Made by a program: the position numbers and the translations under genes. DNA of 64,000 nucleotides from the NCBI GenBank assembly GCA_964537035.1, contig CAZIAK010000025.1:11546-75545 (forward strand). The letters are read 5' to 3'. The stretch's first letter is position 1. Each line of letters starts with the position of its first letter. The notes beneath the pieces are model-generated. The model saw only the letters and a list, made by a program, of their open reading frames with translations, made no database searches and was not told the origin of the DNA. Shown here one piece after another: positions 33,337 through 42,690 of this stretch. Source of the DNA: CAZIAK01 sp964537035. Lineage in GTDB: Bacteria; Planctomycetota; B15-G4.

Positions 33337-36300
33337 ATGAGCAGATTGAGTCAGAGAGTCTTGGGTGTGCTTGCGCTGGGCTGGGCGCTGCTTGGCCTGA
33401 ACGGTTGCGGGGGCGGGAGCAGCAGCTCCATCGTGCCTCTGGTGAGCAGCGACACACTGAGCGGCGTGGTCGTGGCGGCGGGCAGCGATCCGGTGGCAGG
33501 CGTCACGGTGAACCTCTACTTCCTGATCAACCAGGCCGACCTGCTGGGCGATTTGTTGAACCCGCTCACCCATGAGCCTGACCCTGGGTCGAACAACCCA
33601 TCCGCCGTGGTGGGCCATCCGGGAGCCAATACGGCCCAGGCCCTGCAGCTGCCCGCGCCGGTGCTGGTGGCCAGCACCCAGACCAACGGGGTGGGTGGAT
33701 TCAGCTTCGACGATCTCGATTACGGCCTCTACGACGTGGAGTTCGATGTCACCGGCTCGAGTCACAGCGGGCTGGCGCCGTTGCGCTTCGGCACCCGCCC
33801 TCATCTTGACGATGACGTGCTCGATCAGCTGCAGGCCGCAGGTCTGTTGAACAACGACACCATCAGTCACTTCATGACGGTCTTCTTGCCGGCCATCGTG
33901 GGCTCGGTGGACATGGCCTCGAATCTCGCGGGCACCCAGACCCTGGTGTTCGACGACGGCATGGGCACAGACCCGTTGCCCGGCCTGAGTCTCTTCGTGC
34001 CGGCAAACGTGCAGGTGATCAAGGACGGCGTGGCCCTGGCCGATGGGGCCACCACGACCCTCGAGCTGTCTCTCGTCGCACCCGAGCAGGTACCCACGTC
34101 CTTCAGGGATGACATGGAGAAGGCCCGGACGAACCAGCTCTTCTTCAGCCTGCAGCCCGTGGGCGTCGAGTTCGTGGTCCCCGGAAGCTACGACCCGGAC
34201 CTGGGCTTTGGCACCCCGGCGCTTGTGCAGGTGACCTACCCGAACGTGAACGGACTGGCGCCCGGCGCGTCCGTAGACCTCTATCGCTTTGAGCACGAGA
34301 ACCCGGTCGATCCGACGATGTCCTTTCAGTGGGTCCCCGCTGGCACGGGCACGGTCGACGTGACCGGCGCGCTCGTCGAGCCCGACCCCGGCGCGGGCCT
34401 GCCAGAGGCGGGCTGGCACGCTGCACCCGGGCCGCCGGCGCCGAAGGTGACCGTGGACGGCGACCTCAAGCTGCCCGATGGATCGATCCTGGCCCAGGCA
34501 GGAGTGGCCGTGGTGACCAACAACGGTTATCTCGCGTTCTCTGATTCGGCGGGCCATTTCTCCATCGTCGATGTGCCCGTCATCGGCGGACAAACTCAGC
34601 TCATCTGCAGAGCCTTCACCGGCGGGACGTTGGTCTCCGAGATGGCCACGTCGGCGCCTCAGCCGGTGGTCTTCCCGATCACGACGTGCGATGTGGTGCT
34701 GTCTCTGCAAGGTGCGCCGGTAGACAGCCAGGCGCCGACGGTGCTCTCCTCCATGCCTGTCGCAGATGCCGCGGGCGTACCCACGGATGCTGCGGTCTCG
34801 GTGACCTTCGACGAGTTGATCGATGTCTTCACCCTGCCGGGAAACCTGCAGGTCACCGTGGGTGCGCCGGCTCAGGCGATCTCTGGCACGGTTGTCCCCC
34901 AGGCGGCGGCTCCGGGGCAGACGAGAGTGGTGTTCGTGCCTGATGGACCGTTGCAGCCGAGCACGGTCTACACCGTCTCGGTGGCGACGGATGTGGCCGA
35001 CCTGAACGGCAACGCTCTCGCTGCCTCCCACGTGTTCAGCTTCACCACCGGTGTGGCTGCGGGAGGCATTCCCCAGGTGTTCTCCATGAGTCCCGAGAGT
35101 GGCCCGGCCGGAACCACGGTCGAGGTTCTCGGGGTCAATCTGGACAACGCGCAGGTGAGCTTCGACGGCAGCATGGTGGCCCTGTCGCCTGGCGCCACGC
35201 CTGCGTCTGTCAGTTTCGCCATCCCCACCTTGGTCAACGTGGCGGCAGGCTCGAAGGTCGTGGACATCACCGACAGCGCCATGGGCGGGGCGAGCCTGGC
35301 CCAGTTCAGCTTTGGTCTGACGCCGTCCGTGACCTCGCTGACGCCGTCGTCGGGACTGGTCGGAAGCACGGCGGTCATCACCGGGAACAACTTCGCGACA
35401 GACGGCAACAACGCCTCGGTGACCTTCAACTCGGTGCCCGCCGCGCTGAGCGGTGCAGGCATGGGTGACGATGCCCAGACCGTGACCGTGGATGTTCCCG
35501 CCGGGGCCTCCAGTGGCGCCGTGGTGGTGACGGTGGCAGCCGGTTTCCCCAGCGCTCCCAGCTTCTTCGCGGTGACCGCCGCGGTCGACAGCACGGCGCC
35601 TACCCTTGTCTCCAGTGTTCCGGCAGACCAGGACATGCAGGTGCTGGTGGGGAGCACGATCGTCATCACGCTCGATGAACTGGTCAGCGCAGACTCAACG
35701 ATCACGGTCATGCAGGACGACGGCTTCTTCCCTCCGGCAGCCGTGACCGGCACGACCTTGGTGAGCGGGGATGGCACGGGACAAGGCCTGATCACCTTCA
35801 CGCCCGACGCCCCCTTCGTCTACGGCGCCGAGATCACCGCGGCCTCCGACACCATGGGGGATTTGGCCAGCAACCCGGTGGCGCCCTTCTCGTTCTCGTT
35901 CTTCAGCGAGACGCTCTTCCTGACCCAGGACACGCCGGCCCCGCTGCTGGACGCCACGGGCAAGGCCGCCGGCTTGAACGATCTGAGGACTCAGCTGGAG
36001 AGCGTGCGCGACGACGAGGACACCACGCCCACAGACGTCAACAAGGCCGATTTCTTGCTGGCCTTCGTGGGCTACGCGACGTGGTTTGACAACAGCGACG
36101 AGCCCTCGTCAGCAGAGCAGTACCGAGATCTGCTCCACGAGATGATCTTCCCGGAGCGCCGTCCGGAGCTGTTCGATCTGTTGTCCGGCCCGTTGTCCAG
36201 CCCGCTGTCAGGCCTGGACGCCTTCCCCCGCCCGGCTCAGCTTCCAGCCGACGCAGGGGACTGCGCCGAGCTGCGCCGATTCCAACAGGGCCAGGCCATC

Positions 36301-36729
36301 CCGGCGATGACCGCGCTTGTTCGCGACCTGCAGGCCTTGCCGCCGTCACTCGAGCTGACCTTCGTCTCTCGCGACGGTCTGGCGCAGGTCGAGATCGACG
36401 CCACCGATGTGCTGGGCTGGATCACGACGTTCTACAAGAGCCTGGCGGACATGCACCATGCCTTGGCCCTTGGCTGCGGGACCGACGCCGACGCCAGCTC
36501 GGGGCTCTCGGCGACGCTGCGTTCACCTGCGGACCTCATGCTGGCTCGCCAGTACGCCGCGGACATGGCCACCAGCTACGCGCTCACCATGGACAGCCTC
36601 ATGGCCGAGGTCGACGATCAGTGCGACGACTTGATCACCGTTGATCCGGGCTCGGACGCTGGCGGAACCCGGGCCAGGGTCGCGACCCTGAAGGCCGATT
36701 TGCAGCGGCTGTCCGACCTCGACGGCTGA
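33337..36729 (+). CDS. Large multidomain lipoprotein with Big_5 and IPT/TIG domains
   Basis: 1130 residues from ATG 33337 (AGGG upstream); a GTG at 33307 overlaps the previous stop and would add ten residues. The signal ends in a lipobox (LLGLNGC) and a Gly/Ser tether. The order is: a carboxypeptidase-regulatory-like beta domain (SGVVVAAGSDPVAGVTVNL), unassigned beta regions, and a Big_5 domain (PTVLSSMPVADAAGVPTDAA to FSFTTG). Two IPT/TIG folds follow (VFSMSPESGPAGTTVEVLG; VTSLTPSSGLVGSTAVITG), then a second Big_5 (PTLVSSVPADQDMQVLVGS). The last 260 residues look alpha-helical, with conserved-looking Cys and acidic positions. Probably a cell-surface adhesin or structural protein. No enzyme domain is visible. 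Confidence 0.82.
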   Translation: MSRLSQRVLGVLALGWALLGLNGCGGGSSSSIVPLVSSDTLSGVVVAAGSDPVAGVTVNLYFLINQADLLGDLLNPLTHEPDPGSNNPSAVVGHPGANTAQALQLPAPVLVASTQTNGVGGFSFDDLDYGLYDVEFDVTGSSHSGLAPLRFGTRPHLDDDVLDQLQAAGLLNNDTISHFMTVFLPAIVGSVDMASNLAGTQTLVFDDGMGTDPLPGLSLFVPANVQVIKDGVALADGATTTLELSLVAPEQVPTSFRDDMEKARTNQLFFSLQPVGVEFVVPGSYDPDLGFGTPALVQVTYPNVNGLAPGASVDLYRFEHENPVDPTMSFQWVPAGTGTVDVTGALVEPDPGAGLPEAGWHAAPGPPAPKVTVDGDLKLPDGSILAQAGVAVVTNNGYLAFSDSAGHFSIVDVPVIGGQTQLICRAFTGGTLVSEMATSAPQPVVFPITTCDVVLSLQGAPVDSQAPTVLSSMPVADAAGVPTDAAVSVTFDELIDVFTLPGNLQVTVGAPAQAISGTVVPQAAAPGQTRVVFVPDGPLQPSTVYTVSVATDVADLNGNALAASHVFSFTTGVAAGGIPQVFSMSPESGPAGTTVEVLGVNLDNAQVSFDGSMVALSPGATPASVSFAIPTLVNVAAGSKVVDITDSAMGGASLAQFSFGLTPSVTSLTPSSGLVGSTAVITGNNFATDGNNASVTFNSVPAALSGAGMGDDAQTVTVDVPAGASSGAVVVTVAAGFPSAPSFFAVTAAVDSTAPTLVSSVPADQDMQVLVGSTIVITLDELVSADSTITVMQDDGFFPPAAVTGTTLVSGDGTGQGLITFTPDAPFVYGAEITAASDTMGDLASNPVAPFSFSFFSETLFLTQDTPAPLLDATGKAAGLNDLRTQLESVRDDEDTTPTDVNKADFLLAFVGYATWFDNSDEPSSAEQYRDLLHEMIFPERRPELFDLLSGPLSSPLSGLDAFPRPAQLPADAGDCAELRRFQQGQAIPAMTALVRDLQALPPSLELTFVSRDGLAQVEIDATDVLGWITTFYKSLADMHHALALGCGTDADASSGLSATLRSPADLMLARQYAADMATSYALTMDSLMAEVDDQCDDLITVDPGSDAGGTRARVATLKADLQRLSDLDG

Positions 36730-36836
36730 ATTCGACCCACGCAGGCTCTCTTGGCGGCGCTGTCAGACCCGGCGTGACGAACGCCCGTGGCCACGATCGT
36801 CCCGAGGGTGTGGCAGCCCTGATGGTCCGGACGCGC

Positions 36837-36870
36837 CCGCAGCAGATCGTGGTGAAACGTCCGGGTTAGC
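36837..36870 (-). repeat. Copy A of a ~34-bp motif straddling a gene stop
   Basis: The segment begins CCGCAGCAGATCG on the plus strand and ends ACGTCCGGGTTAGC, overlapping the TAA of the deoxyhypusine-synthase-like gene. A near-identical segment, with about five differences, straddles the TAG of the transketolase gene at 45550-45583 in the same orientation. Confidence 0.6.
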
Positions 36871-37975
36871 CGTCGAGTCGCTCCATCACGGCCTTGACGA
36901 TCAGGGGCCAGGCGATGGTGGCGTCAGCCTTCACCTCGGCCCACCGTCCGCCGTCGCTGGCGGGCACGATCTTGCCCCAGCTCACCGACTCCGAGTAGTC
37001 ACAGCCGGACAGCCCACCCCAGTGTACGGGCTCGGGGCAGATGCGCACGGCGTAGCGATAGCGACAGGGGGGCGAACGCATCTCCGGGACGCGCTTGCCC
37101 AGGATGTCGACGTAGGGTGCCACCTGCTGGGCCCAGTTGCGGGGGACGCCGCCGCCGATGGTGAACAGGCCTCGGCGCTCGTGGGCCACGAAGCGCTGGT
37201 GAAAGTCGTCGAGGTCGAGAAACGGATTGAAGTTCAGGGTGGGGCGGCCCGCGGCGCGGCGAGCATGGTTGTGCGTGGCGAAGTCGAGCCCCAGCTCGCT
37301 GTCGGTGAACGCGGGGACGTAGACCGGCACGTCGTGCTCGGCGGCCGAGCGCAGAGGGCCACGTCCGTCTGTGTGTGCGATGAGCCAGTCGCCGATGAGC
37401 CGGTTGATGCGCTGGCTGCAGAGCACTTCGTCGGCGTCGACCTGATCGAGCAGGTCGGCCAGGATGCGCTCGGTGTCGTCGAGATTGCGCTCGAGCTCGA
37501 TGGTGTCGTAGACCCGGTTGTAGCCCCGCTCCATGAGCTGTTGATCGGGCATGGACGGGTCGTGCTTGAAGTGGCTCATGCCCAGGCTCTCCACCAGTCC
37601 GTGAGCCATGAGCGCGCCGGTGGAGACCACGGCATGGACCCAGCCCCGGTCGATCATCTCGGCGATGACCAGCCCCTGCTTGGCGATGGTCATGGCCCCG
37701 GAGAGGGTGAGCACGACGAAGCAGCCTTCGTCTCGCACCATGGCCTCGAGCACGTCGGCGGCCTCGCCCAGAGTGCGTCCGCCGAAGGCCGTGCCGCCCA
37801 TGCCCCGGACCAGGGCGTCTACGGAGTCGCAGGCTCCCAGATCGAGGGAGGCCAGGGGTTGCAGGCCGTCTTCGTGGCCGTCGCCGTGGCGACTGGTGTG
37901 CGGCGTGGCGCCCAGCGCACCATCGGCCGGTGAGCCGCCCTTGGGCGTCCCGCAGGGCCACGAGCCGCTCGTCAT
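36866..37975 (-). CDS. Deoxyhypusine synthase-like protein
   Basis: 369 residues of the DHS fold. NAD-binding and core segments: LTLSGAMTIAKQGLVIAEM, VSTGALMAHGLVESLG, VPVYVPAFTDSELGLDF and GLFTIGGGVPRNWAQQ. Near the C-terminus SESVSWGKIVP keeps the Lys that carries the enzyme-butylamine intermediate in eukaryotic DHS. Bacteria lack the eIF5A substrate, so bacterial homologues probably use a small amine, for example in homospermidine-type chemistry or another spermidine-dependent transfer. The start at 37975 overlaps the carA stop (ATGA), implying co-translation; the first 35 residues are not conserved-looking, so a later start is possible. The pairing with carbamoyl phosphate synthesis is unexplained. 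Confidence 0.87.
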   Translation of the reverse strand: MTSGSWPCGTPKGGSPADGALGATPHTSRHGDGHEDGLQPLASLDLGACDSVDALVRGMGGTAFGGRTLGEAADVLEAMVRDEGCFVVLTLSGAMTIAKQGLVIAEMIDRGWVHAVVSTGALMAHGLVESLGMSHFKHDPSMPDQQLMERGYNRVYDTIELERNLDDTERILADLLDQVDADEVLCSQRINRLIGDWLIAHTDGRGPLRSAAEHDVPVYVPAFTDSELGLDFATHNHARRAAGRPTLNFNPFLDLDDFHQRFVAHERRGLFTIGGGVPRNWAQQVAPYVDILGKRVPEMRSPPCRYRYAVRICPEPVHWGGLSGCDYSESVSWGKIVPASDGGRWAEVKADATIAWPLIVKAVMERLDG

Positions 37976-39120
37976 GGGCGGGCGGCCAGGTGCTCGGCGA
38001 CCATGCTGGAGAAGCGGCCGAACAGGTAGAACGCATCCCGCGGGCCGGGGGCGGCTTCGGGGTGGTACTGCACGGTGAACAGGGGCAGGTCCTTGTGGCG
38101 CAGCCCCTCGACGGTGCGGTCGTTGAGGTTCTCGTGGGTCACCTCGACCATCCCTGAGTCGAGCGACCCGGGGTCGACCACGTACGAGTGGTTCTGGGAC
38201 GTGATCTCGGTGCGCTCGGTGGTCAGGTCGATCACGGGCTGGTTGGCGCCGTGGTGGCCGAACTTCATCTTGGCTGTCCGTCCGCCCAGGGCCAGTGCTG
38301 TGAGCTGGTGTCCCAGGCAGATGCCGAAGGTGGGCAGGCCGGTCTGGATCAACGCGGCGATGGTGGCGACGGCGTAGCCCAGGGGCTCGGGGTCGCCCGG
38401 CCCGTTACTGAGAAAGAGGCAGTCTGGGGAGTGCTCGAGAATGACCTCGGCGGGGGTCGACGCGGGAAACACCGTGACCTCGAAGCCCGCGTGGTGCAGC
38501 CCTCGGAGCATGTTGCGTTTGACGCCGAAGTCGAGCACGGCCAGGCGGGGCTTGCCCGTGATGGCGTGGTCAAGGGATGGCAAGAAGGGCGAGTCCAGGC
38601 CCTCGGTCCAGGGGTGGGGCTCGGCGCAGGTGACCTTGCGGACCATGTCCTTGCCGTGAATGCCGGGCCAGGCCCGCACCTTCGCCAGCAGCGAGGCCGG
38701 GTCGGTGTCGACGCTGGACAGGATCACTCGGGGTGAGCCAGCGGTGCGCACCTTGCGCACGATGGCCCGGGTGTCCACGCCAGCGATGCCCACGATGCCC
38801 TTGTCGGCCAGGTAGCTGGAGAGGTCGGTCTCGGCCCGTTGATTGCTCACCAGGGGCGAGAGCTCGCTGATCACGAAGCCGTGCAGGTAGCAGCCCTCCG
38901 ACTCGACATCTTCTGAGTTGATGCCGTAGTTGCCGATGGAGGGGTAGGTCATGAGCACGACCTGGCCCTTGTAGGACGGATCGGTGATGACTTCCTGGTA
39001 CCCCGACATGGCCGTGTTGAAGACCAGTTCGCCGCAGGACTCTCCGTCATGGCCAAAGTGGTAGCCACGGTGGACGTCGCCGTCGTCAAACACGAGGAAA
39101 CAGCTCTTGGGTGGGGACAT
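37972..39120 (-). CDS. carA: Carbamoyl-phosphate synthase small subunit
   Basis: 382 residues from ATG 39120 (AGGA 8 nt upstream), equal to the E. coli length; an ATG at 39129 would add three. It is the glutaminase subunit supplying ammonia to CarB for arginine and pyrimidine synthesis. The N-terminal domain has FNTAMSGYQEVITDPSYKGQ and TYPSIGNYGINSEDVES; GVDTRAIVRKVR follows. The class I amidotransferase domain has FLSNGPGDPEP, the nucleophile in FGICLGHQ, and the His-Glu pair in VQYHPEAAPGPRDA. carB is not in this window. The stop overlaps the deoxyhypusine-synthase-like gene. Confidence 0.95.
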   Translation of the reverse strand: MSPPKSCFLVFDDGDVHRGYHFGHDGESCGELVFNTAMSGYQEVITDPSYKGQVVLMTYPSIGNYGINSEDVESEGCYLHGFVISELSPLVSNQRAETDLSSYLADKGIVGIAGVDTRAIVRKVRTAGSPRVILSSVDTDPASLLAKVRAWPGIHGKDMVRKVTCAEPHPWTEGLDSPFLPSLDHAITGKPRLAVLDFGVKRNMLRGLHHAGFEVTVFPASTPAEVILEHSPDCLFLSNGPGDPEPLGYAVATIAALIQTGLPTFGICLGHQLTALALGGRTAKMKFGHHGANQPVIDLTTERTEITSQNHSYVVDPGSLDSGMVEVTHENLNDRTVEGLRHKDLPLFTVQYHPEAAPGPRDAFYLFGRFSSMVAEHLAARP

Positions 39121-39239
39121 GGGGGGCATCCTACCGTGCTCCGGGCCAGCGGGCGACTGGGGCCATTCGGAGGTTTGTGTTGCGGGCCCGGGCCGCCGTT
39201 CTTCGCGGGGCTCTGGGGGGGGGCGGGGGGCTGGTCCGG

Positions 39240-40286
39240 TCAGTCGGCTCTTGGGCTGGCGTCCAGGGACAGGTCGGCTCGCTGGCCGTCCGCGAAGAGT
39301 TGCTGGGCCAGGCCGGCGACCATGACGGCGTTGTCCGTGGCCAGGGCCTGGGGGGGCAGGTAGAGGGGCAAGCCCAGGCCAGAGGCCTCCCGAGTGCACC
39401 GTTCGCGCAGGGCCGAGTTGGCTGCGACACCTCCGCAGACCACCAGGGCCTGGGCGTCGATGGCCTGGGCGCAGCGCACCAGTTTCTCGGCCAGGGCGTC
39501 CACGACAGCCGCCTGAAACGACGCGGCCAGGTCTTCGATGGAGAGGTCGGCCAGCAGGGGCGAGCGGCGGTTGCTGTTGGGACCGCGGGCCGCGTAGAGC
39601 ACGGCGGTCTTCAGGCCCGAGAACGAGAAGTCGAGGCCCGCGACCTTGGAGCGCGGGAAGGCATAGGCGCTGGGGTTGCCCGCCGCCGCCAGACGGTCGA
39701 TGACCGGCCCGCCGGGATAGTCGAGGCCAAGAATGGCGGCGACCTTGTCATAAGCCTCGCCCGCGGCGTCGTCGATGCTCCGACCCACCAGGCGATGGTC
39801 TGCAGAGGCGTGGCTGGCGTAGAGCGACGTGTGTCCCCCGGAAACCACCAGGGCGGCCAGGGGCTGGTTCGGATCGACCCAGGCCTGGGGGCCCGTGGGC
39901 AGATCGCCCTGGATGGGCGCCATCAAGGCCCCGTAGATGTGGGCGTGCACGTGGTTCACCGGCACCATGGGCAGGCCCGTGGCCAGGGCCAGGCCCTTGG
40001 TGGCCGAGAGTCCCACGAGCAGGCAGCCGATCAGGCCGGGGGTCTGGGTGACAGCCAGGGCGTCGAGGTCAGCCAGGCCGACGCCGGCTTCAGACAGGGT
40101 GTCCTCGATCAGCGGGAACAGCGCTTCGAGATGACTGCGACTGGCCACTTCGGGGATGACACCACCGAAGCGCACGTGCAGGTCGATCTGGCTCGCTACC
40201 GAGTGAGCCAAGACCTCCAGGCCATCGCGGACCACAGCCACGGCGGTCTCGTCGCAGGAGGATTCAATGCCGAGAATGAGGGTCAC
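39240..40286 (-). CDS. tsaD: tRNA N6-adenosine threonylcarbamoyltransferase
   Basis: 348 residues, normal length. TsaD transfers threonylcarbamoyl from TC-AMP to A37 of ANN-decoding tRNAs with TsaB and TsaE. The ASKHA-fold signatures are present: LGIESSCDETAVAVV at the start, the metal-binding HVHAH (about residues 112-116), VVSGGHTSLY, GEAYDKVAAILGLDYPGGP, FSFSGLKTAV, VVCGGVAANSALR and ATDNAVMVAGL. The ATG at 40286 precedes the first conserved strand directly. Transcribed toward carA, with a 119-nt G-rich spacer between them. Confidence 0.95.
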   Translation of the reverse strand: MTLILGIESSCDETAVAVVRDGLEVLAHSVASQIDLHVRFGGVIPEVASRSHLEALFPLIEDTLSEAGVGLADLDALAVTQTPGLIGCLLVGLSATKGLALATGLPMVPVNHVHAHIYGALMAPIQGDLPTGPQAWVDPNQPLAALVVSGGHTSLYASHASADHRLVGRSIDDAAGEAYDKVAAILGLDYPGGPVIDRLAAAGNPSAYAFPRSKVAGLDFSFSGLKTAVLYAARGPNSNRRSPLLADLSIEDLAASFQAAVVDALAEKLVRCAQAIDAQALVVCGGVAANSALRERCTREASGLGLPLYLPPQALATDNAVMVAGLAQQLFADGQRADLSLDASPRAD

Positions 40287-40763
40287 GGGCGTGTGCAGAG
40301 GGGGTGGGGGCGGCCAGGCGCTGAGCGGGTGAGGCCAGGGCAGGCACGGTCCGTCGGGGAATCACCTCAGCCAAGAAAAAACCCTCCTCTTTTTGTAGCC
40401 CCTTCCTCGACAATCCGAGGTGGGCTGAATTTGAGCCGAGAATCTCAAAAACCGCTTTGGATGCGGCAGCAACGGGCCATTGGCCCTCCTACGGCATATG
40501 GGAACGCTTCCATCTAGTGGCTGGGGCTGGGGTTACGAGCGGCCTCCCCATCTTGGCGTGGACGGCGTTCAGCTTTAGAATGGCGCGCGGCTTGGTATCC
40601 GGAAGGAACACTGCGCCTCTTCTCCAGGCCGGGCCTGCTCCGGCAGCAGAAGACCAACCATGCGAGCGCGCCCAGGGGGCCGCTCGCAGCTGAAGCACCG
40701 AGAACAGGTGCTCCAACGCACACCTCTATAGATCCCGAAAACGAATACACAGGAGTCAGTCTG
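40287..40763. other. Intergenic region between divergent tsaD and first FG-GAP gene
   Basis: 477 bases without a gene. The tsaD-proximal part is unusually A/T-rich for this genome (A6 and T5 runs near 40375-40395). The downstream part holds a strong promoter and a leader of about 175 nt with several hairpins, including GCGAGCG at 40663-40669 pairing with CGCTCGC at 40682-40688. Confidence 0.6.
40553..40581 (+). promoter_or_regulatory. Sigma70-type promoter for the first FG-GAP gene
   Basis: TTGGCG at 40553-40558, a 17-nt spacer and TAGAAT at 40576-40581 (five of six -10 matches). Transcription would start near 40588, giving a structured leader of about 175 nt before the ATG at 40764. Confidence 0.5.
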
Positions 40764-42392
40764 ATGCGGAACCCAATCCTTACGGCCCTGGCGGTGGGTG
40801 CGCTCGGCGTGGCCTCTGCCCAGAGCGTCCAGAACATCGTCCTCTTTGATGGTGGAGTCAGCGGAGTCACCTCTGCCAGCGACAGCACCCGCAAGGTCGA
40901 GTTCGTCGACGTCGACAACGATGGCGACACCGACATGGTCGCGCTCAACCACGGCGTGGCGAGCACCATTCACGTCAACGATGGCTCCGGTCAGTTCCCC
41001 CTGACGGTGAACCTCAATGGTGGTGGTGCCCTGGAAGCCAAGGGCATGGCCTTCGCAGACTGGGACGGCGACCTCGACCTCGACGTGGTCATCGCCATGG
41101 GCCCGGCCGCTGCTCCCACCCAGCAGGCCAACGTGTTCTTGCGCAACGACACCGTGGCGGCCGACGCGCCCATCTTCACGGTGATCAACCCCGGTGACCC
41201 GAACAACGATCTCGATCACTCCTACGACGTGGGCTTCGTCACTGTCGACGGCAACCTGCAGCTGATCGTCGCCAACCGTGCCGTCAACGGCGTCTCCGGT
41301 AGCGGTGTCAACCGCGTCTACCAGTCGAACGGCGACGGCACCTTCACCAGCCTGCCTGGCCACCCGATCTCCACGGCCTTCCCGCTCAGCTCCCGGGACA
41401 TCGCTGTCGGCGATCTCGACGGCGACGGTGACGAAGACGTGCTCATTGCCAACGCCGGCAACGGTGTCCAGCCCAACCGCTGCTACATCAACAACGGCGC
41501 CGCCGGTCTCGTTGTCGAGCACGCAGGCGACTTCACCGCCCAGGCACTGAGCAACACCTACGGCATGGCCATCGGCGATCTCGACGGTGACGGCCTGAAC
41601 GATGTGGGCACGGCGAACCGCTTGACCAGCACCATGGGTGAAGGCAACCAGATCTTCGCCAACAACTCGACCCCCGGCGACATTCAACTCGATCTGGCCA
41701 TCACCCAGGCCAGCGTGCCCAGCTACGATCTGGCCATTGGCGATCTCGACGGCGACGGTGACAACGACATGGTCGTGGCCAACCGCAACGTCAACAACGG
41801 TGTTTTCATGAACAACCAGACCGACGATGGCCTGGCTGCTGGTGGACTCGGCGCCAACCCGGGTGCCTTCTTCAACCAGATCACGTACGGCACCATCCAG
41901 AACAACGGTGGCAACACCCTGTCGGTGACCATCGGTGAAGTGGCCGACTACAGCGGCAACCCCAACCACACGGGCATGGAAGTCGCGCTGGCCAACTCTG
42001 GCGGCAGCTCGAACTTCTTCTTCCGTGGCTTCGGGGCCATGTACACCGACCTGGGTGGAGCGTCGAACGCCGCTCGCCTCGATGGCGCTGGCTTCCTGTC
42101 GCCGATCACCGATGCAGCGTTGATGATCTCTGAGGCTCCTGAGAGCCGTCCCTACATCCTCGCCGGTTCGCTGACCATCAACCCGACCCCGGGTTTCGGC
42201 GGCACCATCTTCCTGGATGCTCCCCTCGGCCTCGTCGTGGGCAATGTGGACGTGCTGGGCAACGCCATGATCACCATCCCCAATGGCACCCTGCCGGCCG
42301 TGGCTGAAGGCACGTTCATCGCCTTCCAGGCCGTGTTCTCCAGCGTGAACCAGATCAGCAACGGCATGTCGGCGATGATCCAGGGCAACTGA
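40764..42392 (+). CDS. Secreted FG-GAP/VCBS repeat protein (paralogue 1)
   Basis: 542 residues; AGGAG lies 10 nt before the ATG. A short signal peptide (MRNPILTALAVGALGVASAQ) leads into SVQNIVLF. At least four repeats carry a Ca-binding DxDxDGxxD loop: FVDVDNDGDTDMVALNHG, FADWDGDLDLDVVIAMG, VGDLDGDGDEDVLIANAG, IGDLDGDGLNDVGTANR and IGDLDGDGDNDMVVANR. Together they would fold as an integrin-alpha-like beta propeller. The last 110 residues form a separate beta domain ending ISNGMSAMIQGN. No enzyme motif. A paralogue of 545 residues follows in tandem. Probably an abundant surface or matrix protein, given the strong promoter and terminator. Confidence 0.87.
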   Translation: MRNPILTALAVGALGVASAQSVQNIVLFDGGVSGVTSASDSTRKVEFVDVDNDGDTDMVALNHGVASTIHVNDGSGQFPLTVNLNGGGALEAKGMAFADWDGDLDLDVVIAMGPAAAPTQQANVFLRNDTVAADAPIFTVINPGDPNNDLDHSYDVGFVTVDGNLQLIVANRAVNGVSGSGVNRVYQSNGDGTFTSLPGHPISTAFPLSSRDIAVGDLDGDGDEDVLIANAGNGVQPNRCYINNGAAGLVVEHAGDFTAQALSNTYGMAIGDLDGDGLNDVGTANRLTSTMGEGNQIFANNSTPGDIQLDLAITQASVPSYDLAIGDLDGDGDNDMVVANRNVNNGVFMNNQTDDGLAAGGLGANPGAFFNQITYGTIQNNGGNTLSVTIGEVADYSGNPNHTGMEVALANSGGSSNFFFRGFGAMYTDLGGASNAARLDGAGFLSPITDAALMISEAPESRPYILAGSLTINPTPGFGGTIFLDAPLGLVVGNVDVLGNAMITIPNGTLPAVAEGTFIAFQAVFSSVNQISNGMSAMIQGN

Positions 42393-42441
42393 GCCTGAAC
42401 ATCGCTTGTTGATCATGGGCCCACCCTCGCGGTGAGCTCGC

Positions 42442-42473
42442 CATCGGGCAGGTCCTTCGGGGCCTGCCCGATG
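42442..42473 (+). terminator. Rho-independent-type terminator after the first FG-GAP gene
   Basis: CATCGGGCAGG at 42442-42452 pairs perfectly with CCTGCCCGATG at 42463-42473 around a 10-nt loop that contains TTCG, followed by a short T-rich stretch (GTCGTTTGTG). It lies 50 nt after the stop at 42392. Confidence 0.75.
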
Positions 42474-42690
42474 GTCGTTTGTGGGCCTGTCCTCAGGGGT
42501 GATTTGTCCTACAGACCCTTGCGCTGACGCTCTTCTTGTGCCCACCCGGCCTGATAGACTCTTTTTCAGGCAGCGCTGGCCCCCGATGCCAGGTCTGCCG
42601 AACAGAGCCAGCTCGGTCGCCGCCATGGCTCCATTCAGCGCGGCCTCTCGTGCCGATCAGGCAGCGGTTGTCTTCATGCGGAGTCCTCAG

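Noticed and set aside
40370..40400. A6/T5 tracts as a terminator for tsaD or a neighbouring gene
   Set aside because: They lie upstream of the tsaD start and before the divergent promoter, and the A and T runs are too close to form a stable stem.
42540..42575. TGATAGACT as an extended -10 promoter for FG-GAP paralogue 2
   Set aside because: The -10-like element is present but no -35 at proper spacing was found; evidence too thin to list.
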